Shown in pieces: positions 43,390 through 50,790 of a DNA stretch of 64,000 nucleotides. Each line of letters opens with the position of its first letter. Position 1 is the stretch's first letter. Source of the stretch: HNR sp040400085 (GTDB lineage: Bacteria; Actinomycetota; Actinomycetes; Actinomycetales; Microbacteriaceae); the NCBI GenBank assembly GCA_040400085.1, contig JBBAQX010000007.1, positions 46,286 through 110,285 on the forward strand. The letters run 5' to 3'. Position numbers and translations under genes: made by a program. The notes beneath the pieces are model-generated. The model was not told the DNA's origin. It worked only from the letters and a program-made list of their open reading frames with translations, and made no database searches.

Positions 43390-43410
43390 AGCAGGCTAAG
43401 AACTAAGCAG
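43377..43410. repeat. 17-bp tandem duplication across the rbfA and mutY stops
   Basis: GGCTAAGAACTAA occurs at 43377 and again at 43394. The first copy holds the rbfA stop and the second the mutY stop on the other strand. It leaves 6 bp between the two genes, too short for a terminator. Confidence 0.65.
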
Positions 43411-44265
43411 GTACCCGCCGGATCGGTCTCCCGTAAGCAACCCGTCTCGGAGCAGGCTTGCGAGGGCCCGATCACGCTGTGCGACATCAGCCCATAGTAG
43501 TTCGACGCGTTCATACGGTATTGGCAAGGTGCTTGCGCGGGCCGCGGCCATGATCAGGCCGCGCACCTGACGGTCCGATCCTTCGAACCTTTTCTGCACT
43601 GCCTTTTTTGGGCCGTCGTAGTCGGGATATCCTGCCTGCCGCCAGGCGCAGACGGTCGCGAGGGGGCATTCTTCGCAGAGGGGTTTGCGGGCGACACACA
43701 CGATGGCACCCAGCTCCATCATTCCCGCGTTGAAAACGCCAGCTTCCGAGTCATCGGCGGGGAGAAGCGCGTTCATCTCGGCCAGGTCTACGGTTGCGCT
43801 GGGCGGGGCCGGATCTGCCTGGCCTCGGACGGCACGCGCAATAACCCTGCGCGTGTTGGTATCGACGACGGGATGCCTGTCCCCATATGCGAATACCGCA
43901 ACGGCGCGCGCGGTGTAGTCTCCGACTCCCGTCAGCTTGAGGAGGGCATCCACATCGCGAGGCACAACCCCGTCGTGCTCCTCGGTTATGGTTGTCGCTG
44001 CTCGGTGCAGCCACAGAGCTCGGCGCGGGTAGCCGAGACTTTGCCAGGCTCGTACGGCCTCGCTGGCAGGGTCTGCCGCCAGCGTCCCTGGTGTGGGCCA
44101 GCGTTCGAGCCACTCTGCTAACCGTGGGATTACCCGGGTTACGGGTGTCTGTTGGAGCATGAATTCGCTCACCAGCGTTCCCCAAGCGGGAAAACCGGGT
44201 TCGCGCCACGGCAGACGCCTGTGGTTCGCGGAAAACCAGGGGTTTATTCGCCGCCACAATTCCAT
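43396..44265 (-). CDS. mutY: A/G-specific adenine glycosylase
   Basis: 289 residues from ATG 44265 (MELWRRINPWFSANHRRLPW); a 50-residue upward extension of the frame crosses the divergent promoter and is rejected. Catalytic Glu lies in SEFMLQQTPVTR and Asp in HPVVDTNTRRV, the HhH is LTGVGDYTARAVA, and the [4Fe-4S] cysteines are in CVARKPLCEECPLATVC. It removes adenine opposite 8-oxoguanine. It is short and lacks most of the C-terminal NUDIX-like domain, as in other actinobacterial MutY. Confidence 0.93.
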   Translation of the reverse strand: MELWRRINPWFSANHRRLPWREPGFPAWGTLVSEFMLQQTPVTRVIPRLAEWLERWPTPGTLAADPASEAVRAWQSLGYPRRALWLHRAATTITEEHDGVVPRDVDALLKLTGVGDYTARAVAVFAYGDRHPVVDTNTRRVIARAVRGQADPAPPSATVDLAEMNALLPADDSEAGVFNAGMMELGAIVCVARKPLCEECPLATVCAWRQAGYPDYDGPKKAVQKRFEGSDRQVRGLIMAAARASTLPIPYERVELLWADVAQRDRALASLLRDGLLTGDRSGGYLLSS

Positions 44266-44272
44266 GTAGTCA

Positions 44273-44278
44273 AGCGTA
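44273..44278 (-). promoter_or_regulatory. -10 element of a leaderless promoter for mutY
   Basis: On the minus strand TACGCT is followed by seven bases and ATG 44265. It lies 18 bp from the opposing -10 at 44297, so the two promoters overlap. Confidence 0.55.
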
Positions 44279-44296
44279 CCCAACTTTCTCTTGGCG

Positions 44297-44302
44297 TACA
44301 CT
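44297..44302 (+). promoter_or_regulatory. -10 element of a leaderless promoter for the kinase-like gene
   Basis: TACACT is followed by GGAAGC and GTG 44309. It decides the start: the TTG at 44291 lies upstream of the promoter. Confidence 0.6.
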
Positions 44303-44308
44303 GGAAGC

Positions 44309-44944
44309 GTGTACACGTGGAGTGCGGAGAAGAAACGCGTAATGAATGAGATAGCAGACGGCTTTCTCGCGGTGTATCCACGCGGTCGCACCACTCTCGC
44401 CTGCGACACTGCCAACGGTGTTCGCGGTAGGGCGTTTGCCGACGATCTTGCCGCCGTCCTACGGCAGAGAGGCGTGTCGGTATTCCGTGCGCGACTGAAA
44501 GACTTCTGCGCGCCATCGTCTAATCGTTATCTCCTTGGTAAGACCTCGCCCCTTGGCCGCTTTGAATATGCCTTCGACCTGGCGGTTCTGCGTCGCGTGT
44601 TGCTTGAGCCCTTTCGCCTGGGAGGCAGCACGGGCTTTGTACTTGAGGCCTTCGATAAGCAACGGGACCAGCCGCGCGAGTCCCGGTGGGTCACCGGCCC
44701 GGCCGATGCTGTTCTTATCGTCGATGGCCCGTTTCTCAACCGTAGCGCCCTCAGTGGCGCGTGGAACCAATCGCTGTGGCTTTTCTCGGATACAGTAGCT
44801 GTGGGCGATTCGCGGTCCGCAATTCGGAACGCGGCCGCGGATACGCTTTACCGAGAGCAGGCGCGGCCGCTGGAACAGGCGACAGTAGCCGTAAACCTCA
44901 GCGACCCGGAACGCCCGCTCCTCGTTAACCACGATTTTTGTTAG
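44309..44944 (+). CDS. Uridine kinase-like protein lacking a Walker A lysine
   Basis: 211 residues from GTG 44309. The order of conserved elements follows uridine kinase-like P-loop proteins: an Asp-led loop (LACDTANGVRGRAFADDLA), a D-F segment (ARLKDFCAPSSNRY), then EYAFDLAVLRRVLLEPF and VLIVDGPFL. The loop has RGR where GK(T/S) is expected, so ATP binding in the usual way is unlikely. It may be a pseudokinase or use another nucleotide contact. The gene precedes truB by 9 bp. Function unknown. Confidence 0.65.
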   Translation: MYTWSAEKKRVMNEIADGFLAVYPRGRTTLACDTANGVRGRAFADDLAAVLRQRGVSVFRARLKDFCAPSSNRYLLGKTSPLGRFEYAFDLAVLRRVLLEPFRLGGSTGFVLEAFDKQRDQPRESRWVTGPADAVLIVDGPFLNRSALSGAWNQSLWLFSDTVAVGDSRSAIRNAAADTLYREQARPLEQATVAVNLSDPERPLLVNHDFC

Positions 44945-44953
44945 GACGTTTTT

Positions 44954-45922
44954 GTGTCAGTACCCACGGGCCCAGCACCCACGGGCATCCTCCTCGTTGA
45001 TAAGCCCGAGGGACTCACCAGCCACGACGTGGTCTCGCGCACGCGCAAGGCGCTCCAGACCAAGAAGGTGGGGCACGCAGGTACGCTCGATCCGATGGCG
45101 ACGGGGCTCCTCGTGCTCGGCGTTGGAAGCGCGACCCGGCTGCTGACGTTCCTCGTCGGCGCTGATAAAGAGTACCTGGCCACCATCAGGCTCGGGCAGG
45201 CAACGGTGACCGACGACCGCGAGGGTGACACCGTGTTTCTGGCCGCCCCGGGAGCCGTCTCTGCTCTCAGCGACGAGGAGGTGCGGGCCGGTATTCTGGC
45301 GCTCACCGGTGATATCGTGCAGCGCCCCAGCTCGGTGAGCGCGATTAAGGTAGACGGTAAGAGGGCTTATGACCGTGTGCGTTCGGGCGAAGACGTCGAG
45401 CTTGCGGGGCGCCCCGTAACCGTGAGCGAGTTTGATATTGTTGGCGCGCCGCGTCGGGTGACGGCCTCCGATGGTTCTGGGGCAGAATTTTACGATATCG
45501 ACGTCCGCGTCGTCTGTTCCTCTGGGACCTATATCCGCGCCCTCGCCCGCGACCTCGGAGCAGGGCTTAGTGCGGGACTCGGCGGCGCGGCTGGGGTCGG
45601 CGGGCATCTGACCAGCCTTCGTCGAACCCGAGTTGGCGCTTTTTCCGTGGATGATGCTACTACTCTCGGCTCGGACGATTTCGCTGGACGGATGCTCACC
45701 TCGGCATCCGTCGCCGGTCAGCTTTTCCCGACGATCGCTCTCGATCCCGCCCAGACTATTGCCCTTGAGCAGGGCAAGCGGGTTCGAGTCGGCGGCGAGA
45801 ACGATGCGGAGCAGGTAGCCGCGTTGGCACCCGATGGCCGGCTTATTGGGATCGTTAGGGTGAAGAACGGCGAGACCAAGGTCATCGTCAATTTTCCGAC
45901 GCCGCAGGGGGCCAACGCATGA
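44954..45922 (+). CDS. truB: tRNA pseudouridine(55) synthase
   Basis: 322 residues. GILLVDKPEGLTSHDVV and the catalytic motif KVGHAGTLDPMATGLLVLG (Asp nucleophile) identify it, with RPSSVSAIKVDGKRAYDRVR and CSSGTYIRALARDLG as further signatures and an actinobacterial C-terminal domain. It makes pseudouridine 55 in tRNA. Its stop overlaps the next start (ATGA). Confidence 0.95.
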   Translation: MSVPTGPAPTGILLVDKPEGLTSHDVVSRTRKALQTKKVGHAGTLDPMATGLLVLGVGSATRLLTFLVGADKEYLATIRLGQATVTDDREGDTVFLAAPGAVSALSDEEVRAGILALTGDIVQRPSSVSAIKVDGKRAYDRVRSGEDVELAGRPVTVSEFDIVGAPRRVTASDGSGAEFYDIDVRVVCSSGTYIRALARDLGAGLSAGLGGAAGVGGHLTSLRRTRVGAFSVDDATTLGSDDFAGRMLTSASVAGQLFPTIALDPAQTIALEQGKRVRVGGENDAEQVAALAPDGRLIGIVRVKNGETKVIVNFPTPQGANA

Positions 45923-46287
45923 TCGAGTGGTTTGCCTGGGTCCAGATCGGCATTGCGAGCTTAGCAGCGCTTGTGTGCCTCACCTTTTTCTTTGTGAAGC
46001 GGGGTCCGAACGACTACACCCTCGGGTCCCTGTTGCTGGTCGAGGTCCTCCTCGTAGTACAGGTAGTTATCGCGATAGTAGCGCCGTTCACGGGTAATCC
46101 GCCGAGCGGCGATGGGCTTGAGTTTGCGCTGTATCTCATCTCGGCGCTGGCCATTCCGGTGGTTGCGGGATTGTGGGCGCTCTCAGATCGAACAAAGTGG
46201 AGCAACCTTATCCTGACGGTTGCGGCGTTCTCTATTGCAGTGATGATCTTCCGCATGCTTCAGATCTGGACCGTTCAGGGGGCGTAA
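45919..46287 (+). CDS. Small integral membrane protein of unknown function
   Basis: 122 residues with four hydrophobic segments (WFAWVQIGIASLAALVCLTF; LLVEVLLVVQVVIAIVAPF; FALYLISALAIPVVAGLWAL; LILTVAAFSIAVMIFRMLQI). The start overlaps the truB stop, so it is co-translated. I recognise this as an actinobacterial protein commonly near truB/ribF but know no function. Confidence 0.75.
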   Translation: MIEWFAWVQIGIASLAALVCLTFFFVKRGPNDYTLGSLLLVEVLLVVQVVIAIVAPFTGNPPSGDGLEFALYLISALAIPVVAGLWALSDRTKWSNLILTVAAFSIAVMIFRMLQIWTVQGA

Positions 46288-46336
46288 TTCCCCGCGGATA
46301 CGTCGAACAGCTTTTACGGGTAAACTTGGGTTGGTC

Positions 46337-46762
46337 ATGTCAGAGGTACGTAGCGAATCCAAACAAGAAAAAAGCGTCGGTCTTGGCCGGGTGCTTGTCT
46401 TGGTGTACGGTATTTTAGCGCTTGCCGCTGTTGCGCGGTCACTCTACCAGATCGTCACAAAGTTTGACGATGCTCCGGTGGCCTATCTTCTTTCTGCCCT
46501 TGCCGGGCTGGTGTATTGCGTGGCCGCCGTCGCCCTGGTGCGCCCCGGGCCTCGCTGGCGGCGCGTAGCATGGGCGGCTATCCTGTTCGAGATGGCAGGC
46601 GTGCTGGTCGTGGGAACCCTGAGTCTTGTGCTCGGGGATCTTTTTCCGCACGACACCGTGTGGTCGGCGTTTGGCCGCGGCTATGCATTTATTCCCCTTA
46701 TTCTTCCCGTGCTTGGCCTTCTCTGGCTGAGGCGTCGTGACTCTATCGGAGCGGCAAACTGA
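46337..46762 (+). CDS. Small integral membrane protein of unknown function
   Basis: 141 residues from ATG 46337 (a TTG at 46331 is possible). A charged N terminus is followed by four hydrophobic segments. TAAACT at 46321-46326 lies 10 nt before the ATG and could be its -10. Together with the preceding membrane gene it fills the gap between truB and ribF. Its stop TGA is 1 bp before the ribF ATG. Confidence 0.7.
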   Translation: MSEVRSESKQEKSVGLGRVLVLVYGILALAAVARSLYQIVTKFDDAPVAYLLSALAGLVYCVAAVALVRPGPRWRRVAWAAILFEMAGVLVVGTLSLVLGDLFPHDTVWSAFGRGYAFIPLILPVLGLLWLRRRDSIGAAN

Positions 46763-46763
46763 T

Positions 46764-47792
46764 ATGCGTGTTTATTCCTCTCTCGAAGAACTCCAACCCA
46801 AACTCCAAAGGTCTGTTGTGGCCGTTGGAAAGTTCGACGCCATTCACGTCGGTCACGCGCGGATACTCAGCCGCTTGAAAGCAATTGCCATCGAGAAGAC
46901 TCTCGAATCTGTGGTCCTGACGTTTAGCAATAACCCGCGGAGCATCGTGGCACCCGAGTCATGCCCCGATTCGCTGCTCAGCTCTGCCCAGAAGCTCGAG
47001 CTGATCGAGGAATACGGCATCGATGAGACTCTCAATATTCCCTTCGACCTAGAGTTCGCCTCGATTGAGCCGGATGCCTTTGTCACCGATATCCTCATAG
47101 GCAAGCTGGCCGCGGCGCACGTGCTCATCGGCCACGATTTCCGTTACGGGCGCAGGGGAGCTGGCACGGCATCCACACTCGAGCAGGCGGGAAAGACGCT
47201 CGGCTTCCGTGTTGACGTGATCGATGATGTGACTGCGGCTGAGGCATTGGATACTGGGTCGTTGGATACCGGGTCGTTGGATACCGGCCCGTTGGGTGTC
47301 GACCGCTTGGCGGTCGAGGCCCCCGCCGCAGACGCCGCTCAGCCTCGTGTCTCGGCGACCATGATTCGCGCGGTTCTTTCCGAGGGTGATGTGCAATCCG
47401 CGGCACTTCTTCTCGGGCGAAACCACTCGATTCGTGGCGAGGTCGTGCACGGCGCTAAGCGCGGGCGTGAATTGGGTTTTCCTACCGCGAACCTCAGCTT
47501 CGACTCCGAGGGGATGGTTCCGTCCGACGGCGTCTATGCCGGGTGGATGCTCACCGAGGGAGAGAAACTCCCTGTCGCGATCTCGGTCGGGACGAACCCG
47601 ACGTTTGACGACGTGTTGCGTCGGCAGGTTGAGGCGTTCGTTCTCGACCGCACTATTGATCTCTATGGGCGCACGGTTACCGTCGAGTTCGTGGACAGGA
47701 TTCGGGGCATGGTGGCGTTTGAGTCTCTTCCCGCGCTGATCGACCAGATGACCGACGACGTTGACGCGACCCGGCGTCTCTTGGGGCTGTAG
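46764..47792 (+). CDS. ribF: Bifunctional riboflavin kinase / FMN adenylyltransferase
   Basis: 342 residues from ATG 46764 (GGAG upstream); a GTG at 46737 overlaps the previous gene. The N-terminal FAD synthetase domain has the nucleotidyltransferase motif VVAVGKFDAIHVGHARILSR, with Lys where many have Asn (GNFDGVH). The C-terminal riboflavin kinase has KRGRELGFPTANLSFD. Between them an insertion with SLDTG repeats (residues ~162-180) is unusual. The product makes FMN and FAD. Confidence 0.93.
   Translation: MRVYSSLEELQPKLQRSVVAVGKFDAIHVGHARILSRLKAIAIEKTLESVVLTFSNNPRSIVAPESCPDSLLSSAQKLELIEEYGIDETLNIPFDLEFASIEPDAFVTDILIGKLAAAHVLIGHDFRYGRRGAGTASTLEQAGKTLGFRVDVIDDVTAAEALDTGSLDTGSLDTGPLGVDRLAVEAPAADAAQPRVSATMIRAVLSEGDVQSAALLLGRNHSIRGEVVHGAKRGRELGFPTANLSFDSEGMVPSDGVYAGWMLTEGEKLPVAISVGTNPTFDDVLRRQVEAFVLDRTIDLYGRTVTVEFVDRIRGMVAFESLPALIDQMTDDVDATRRLLGL
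47247..47291 (+). repeat. Three 15-bp tandem repeats inside ribF
   Basis: TTGGATACCGGGTCG occurs three times in a row with one or two changes, in frame, coding LDTGS/LDTGP. It lies in the interdomain linker, so copy changes would be tolerated. Confidence 0.8.
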
Positions 47793-47797
47793 CCGCC

Positions 47798-49054
47798 GTG
47801 CGGAACTCCGCGCTGTCTCGATCTTCTTTCGCTGGCAAGCCGCTTGTCTTGATTGCGATCTTGCTGATGTCGCTCAACCTGCGCAGCGCCGTCGCATCGA
47901 TGTCGCCAATTTTTGCGTTTATCCAGCAGGAGATGCCTCTCGGGGTCTCCTCGATTGCGATTATCGGGATGCTTCCGCCCGTTCTCTTCGCCGCGTGCGG
48001 CGTCGTGACCCCGGCACTCGTGCGTCGAACCTCCCTTGAATTCGTTACGGTACTCGCGCTGTCGGTTCAATTCGTCGGGCTTGCGGTGCGCACGGTTGCC
48101 CCGTCGGGGGAGTGGCTGATCGTTGGTAGCGCCCTTGCTTTCGGCGGGATTGGTATGGGGAACGTTCTCCTGCCGCCCCTGATCAAGAAGAATTTTCCCG
48201 AGAGTATAGCCATCATGACGACGGCGTACACAACGCTGATCTCCGTGGGAACTTTTGTCCCCGCCCTCCTCAGCGTGCCCGTTGCGTCGGCAGCGGGTTG
48301 GCGCTTTTCCGCTGGGATCTGGGCCGTGCTTGCCCTGCTTGTCGTGCTGCCCTGGGCTTATGTTCTTCGAAGCTCTCGGAATCGTGCGACTAGCGTGAAC
48401 GAGTCAGCAGATACGGTCGCAGAACTCGACCCGGGGGTGCTCGGCAAGATGCGGCACTCGCGCGTTGCGTGGGCCGTGACGCTTATCTTCACCATTTCGA
48501 GCATGAACGCCTACACGATGTTCTCGTGGCTTCCTGCGATGCTCTCCGACACCGCCGGGGTCTCCGCTGCGACGGCAGGTAGCCTCCTGGCCCTCTTCGC
48601 GTTCATGGGCCTGCCCGCCGCCCTTTTGGTTCCGTACATAGCCACTCGTCTCGGCACGGTGAGCCCGCTGATCTATTTCTCTATTGTGTGCGGAGTGCTC
48701 GGGTACGCGGGTCTGCTCTTCTTCCCCGGGTCGTTGCTATGGCTCTGGGTGGTGTTCGCCGGTTTGGGGCCGACGCTTTTCTCTGTCTCCTTGCTACTCA
48801 TCAACCGCCGTACCCGCAGCCATCACAGTTCCGTTGCGTTGAGCGGCTTCGTGCAATCCGTCGGCTATACCCTCGGGGCGTTAGGGCCGCTTGGCGTAGG
48901 GCTGATTCACGATGCCACAGGCGGATGGACCGTTCCGTTTTCGATTATGGGGATGCTCTATCTCGCCGCGATCTGGGCTGCTCGCGTTCTGCGTGTTCCT
49001 CGTCCGGTCGAGGCCGATTGGGCTGCAAGAGGTAGAGATCTTCAGGAGCATTGA
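47798..49054 (+). CDS. MFS transporter, CynX/NimT-like
   Basis: 418 residues with 12 hydrophobic segments. LLMSLNLRSAVASMSPIFAF at TM1 and GIGMGNVLLPPLIKKNFP in TM4 match the CynX/NimT (2-nitroimidazole/cyanate) branch. Substrate is not predictable. GTG 47798 begins 5 bp after the ribF stop. It is the last typical housekeeping-type gene before the surface-protein region. Confidence 0.83.
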   Translation: MRNSALSRSSFAGKPLVLIAILLMSLNLRSAVASMSPIFAFIQQEMPLGVSSIAIIGMLPPVLFAACGVVTPALVRRTSLEFVTVLALSVQFVGLAVRTVAPSGEWLIVGSALAFGGIGMGNVLLPPLIKKNFPESIAIMTTAYTTLISVGTFVPALLSVPVASAAGWRFSAGIWAVLALLVVLPWAYVLRSSRNRATSVNESADTVAELDPGVLGKMRHSRVAWAVTLIFTISSMNAYTMFSWLPAMLSDTAGVSAATAGSLLALFAFMGLPAALLVPYIATRLGTVSPLIYFSIVCGVLGYAGLLFFPGSLLWLWVVFAGLGPTLFSVSLLLINRRTRSHHSSVALSGFVQSVGYTLGALGPLGVGLIHDATGGWTVPFSIMGMLYLAAIWAARVLRVPRPVEADWAARGRDLQEH

Positions 49055-49157
49055 GCTGCTCGTGTCGGGTCTGTGGCGATCGATTTTGTGATGTATTGGG
49101 ACTATCTCGGCTTTCAGGTTCCTTGTCGTTTGTGCTGTAATAGTAAGGGAGGTCGTG

Positions 49158-50516
49158 ATGATGTTTGACTATCGTTCCGATGATGAGGCGCTTGCCTCTG
49201 CGGCTAATCATGGGGATAAACGTGCGGCCGCCGAGTATTTTAATCGACATCTGGAATATCTTGCTGCCATGGCAAGGTATCTTGCATCATCCACAATTGA
49301 TCCCGAAGACCTTTTGTCGGAGGCGGTTGTAGGATTGCTGGCCGTGTGGTCACAAGGAAAAGGCCCGACGACTGGGGTGAATTCTTATCTGTTGCGGTCA
49401 ATGCGTAACAGGCTTATTGACGAGTACCGTTCCCCGCGATCACGGTTACAGCAGAGTGCAGATGAAGAGGAGGGTCTTCCTCCCTTTGTGCAATCGACTC
49501 GGGTGATTGATATGTATCGTGAGGCATCGATTATTCGCGAGGCGGTAAAGAAGCTTCCGCAGGATCAACAGATTGTGCTGTGGGCGACAATCGTGGAAGG
49601 ACGTAAGCCATCTGAGCTTGAGACTGAGCTGAATAGGCCCGCTTCTGCGATTTACGCGCTGGGGCGGCGTGCTCGTGTTGGGCTTAAAAGAGTCATTCTG
49701 CAGACAGTTTTGGAGGAGGACGCACCCGCCGAATGCCTGAGGTGGAGTTCAAAATTACCCGAGACTGTGACCTCGGAGATTGAATCGGCACCAGATTCTC
49801 GGGGAATGAAACACATTCGAGAGTGTAAGCGTTGTCGCACCGCATGGGCCCGATTCACAGCGATGGGTTCCGCGCTGAGTATGGGAACTGTCGTCGTCCT
49901 TAGCGGTTTCCTGCTTCCAGCCCCTGCCGCGCAGGCGAGTGGTATTGGGGGCGATGGCCCCGCTGACGCAGAGAACGGGCGTAGCCGGGAACAGTCTCCC
50001 TCCGCAGGTAGGTTCCCCAGCTGGTTCTTGGGCAGGTGGGGAATCCTGATTTCCGTCCTAGCCGTGTTGGGTGGTGTTGTCCTTGTCTCGCTATCAGTCG
50101 TAAATATTGTTGGTAACAGTAATGGCCAAGGTTCGGGCCAAGCCGGATCTGTGAAATCATCTGATAGTCCTATAGAACTTATCGTAACGACACAAAAAAT
50201 AAATACGACAAGTGCCACGCTTACGGTCGTTCTTGATGGTATTCGTTCGCCGTCGACAATAACATTGAAGCTCCCCGAAGGCCTCTCAATTCGCTACGAA
50301 CCGCAGGGGTGGGACTGCCTCTCAAGCGGAGATATCGCTACCTGTGCCGTTACGGGTTCGGTTGAGGGAACCTTTGACCTCTTAGATGAGCGGGAAGATG
50401 AAAGCGGGAGATACTCACTTACCGTAGAAGCGAAGGTGGGGAATCAGCTTCTGTCGGGGTTTGCTACCGGTCTCATAACGAGCGATAAACGTTCGGTGGA
50501 TGCGAGGGTCGAGTAG
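49158..50516 (+). CDS. Membrane-anchored ECF sigma factor fused to an anti-sigma zinc motif and an ectodomain (module 1)
   Basis: About 452 residues (numbering from the GTG at 49155; ATG 49158 or 49161 fit the AGGGAGG site better). Sigma region 2 spans ~25-92 (IDPEDLLSEAVVGLLAVW) and region 4 ~128-182 (VKKLPQDQQIVLWATIVEGR). A ZAS-type zinc motif H220-x3-C224-x2-C227 follows (HIRECKRC), then a basic stretch and a TM at ~296-318. The outer domain has LKLPEGLSIRYEPQGWDC and a C388-x8-C397 pair, resembling a DUF11/IgA-like strand pattern. Sigma and its brake are thus one chain. The next gene encodes a surface protein that it probably controls. A hydrophobic stretch at 238-256 makes the topology less certain. 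Confidence 0.82.
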   Translation: MMFDYRSDDEALASAANHGDKRAAAEYFNRHLEYLAAMARYLASSTIDPEDLLSEAVVGLLAVWSQGKGPTTGVNSYLLRSMRNRLIDEYRSPRSRLQQSADEEEGLPPFVQSTRVIDMYREASIIREAVKKLPQDQQIVLWATIVEGRKPSELETELNRPASAIYALGRRARVGLKRVILQTVLEEDAPAECLRWSSKLPETVTSEIESAPDSRGMKHIRECKRCRTAWARFTAMGSALSMGTVVVLSGFLLPAPAAQASGIGGDGPADAENGRSREQSPSAGRFPSWFLGRWGILISVLAVLGGVVLVSLSVVNIVGNSNGQGSGQAGSVKSSDSPIELIVTTQKINTTSATLTVVLDGIRSPSTITLKLPEGLSIRYEPQGWDCLSSGDIATCAVTGSVEGTFDLLDEREDESGRYSLTVEAKVGNQLLSGFATGLITSDKRSVDARVE

Positions 50517-50694
50517 CGCTTCGGCTGCGCGGGATACGCCAATGGGGTTGCGTCTTCTTCGGCAGCATCTGATCTCCAGAAAACCCGCAATAAATTTTTT
50601 TGAATTTACCGTCAGATTATCTCTACTCGTTCGTTTATCTATATGTTCGGTGAAATTTTTCGCCGATATCACGGCTTAGATCTTCGATTTCATA

Positions 50695-50703
50695 TGATAT
50701 AAT
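50695..50703 (+). promoter_or_regulatory. Extended -10 promoter before the RCC1 surface gene
   Basis: TGATATAAT is a consensus -10 with an extended TG. It lies ~88 nt before GTG 50791 in very A/T-rich DNA. It suggests basal housekeeping-sigma transcription in addition to any control by the upstream sigma fusion. Confidence 0.5.
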
Positions 50704-50790
50704 CTCCCTTATTAGGGGTCGCGAAATCGTTGAGCAACGCAAACTACGGGGGTATTTTGCGTGTGTGGCCAGCAATTATGAAAGGTTTTC

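Noticed and set aside
44266..44415. 50-residue upstream extension of mutY
   Set aside because: It crosses the divergent promoters and overlaps the kinase-like gene; homology begins at ATG 44265.
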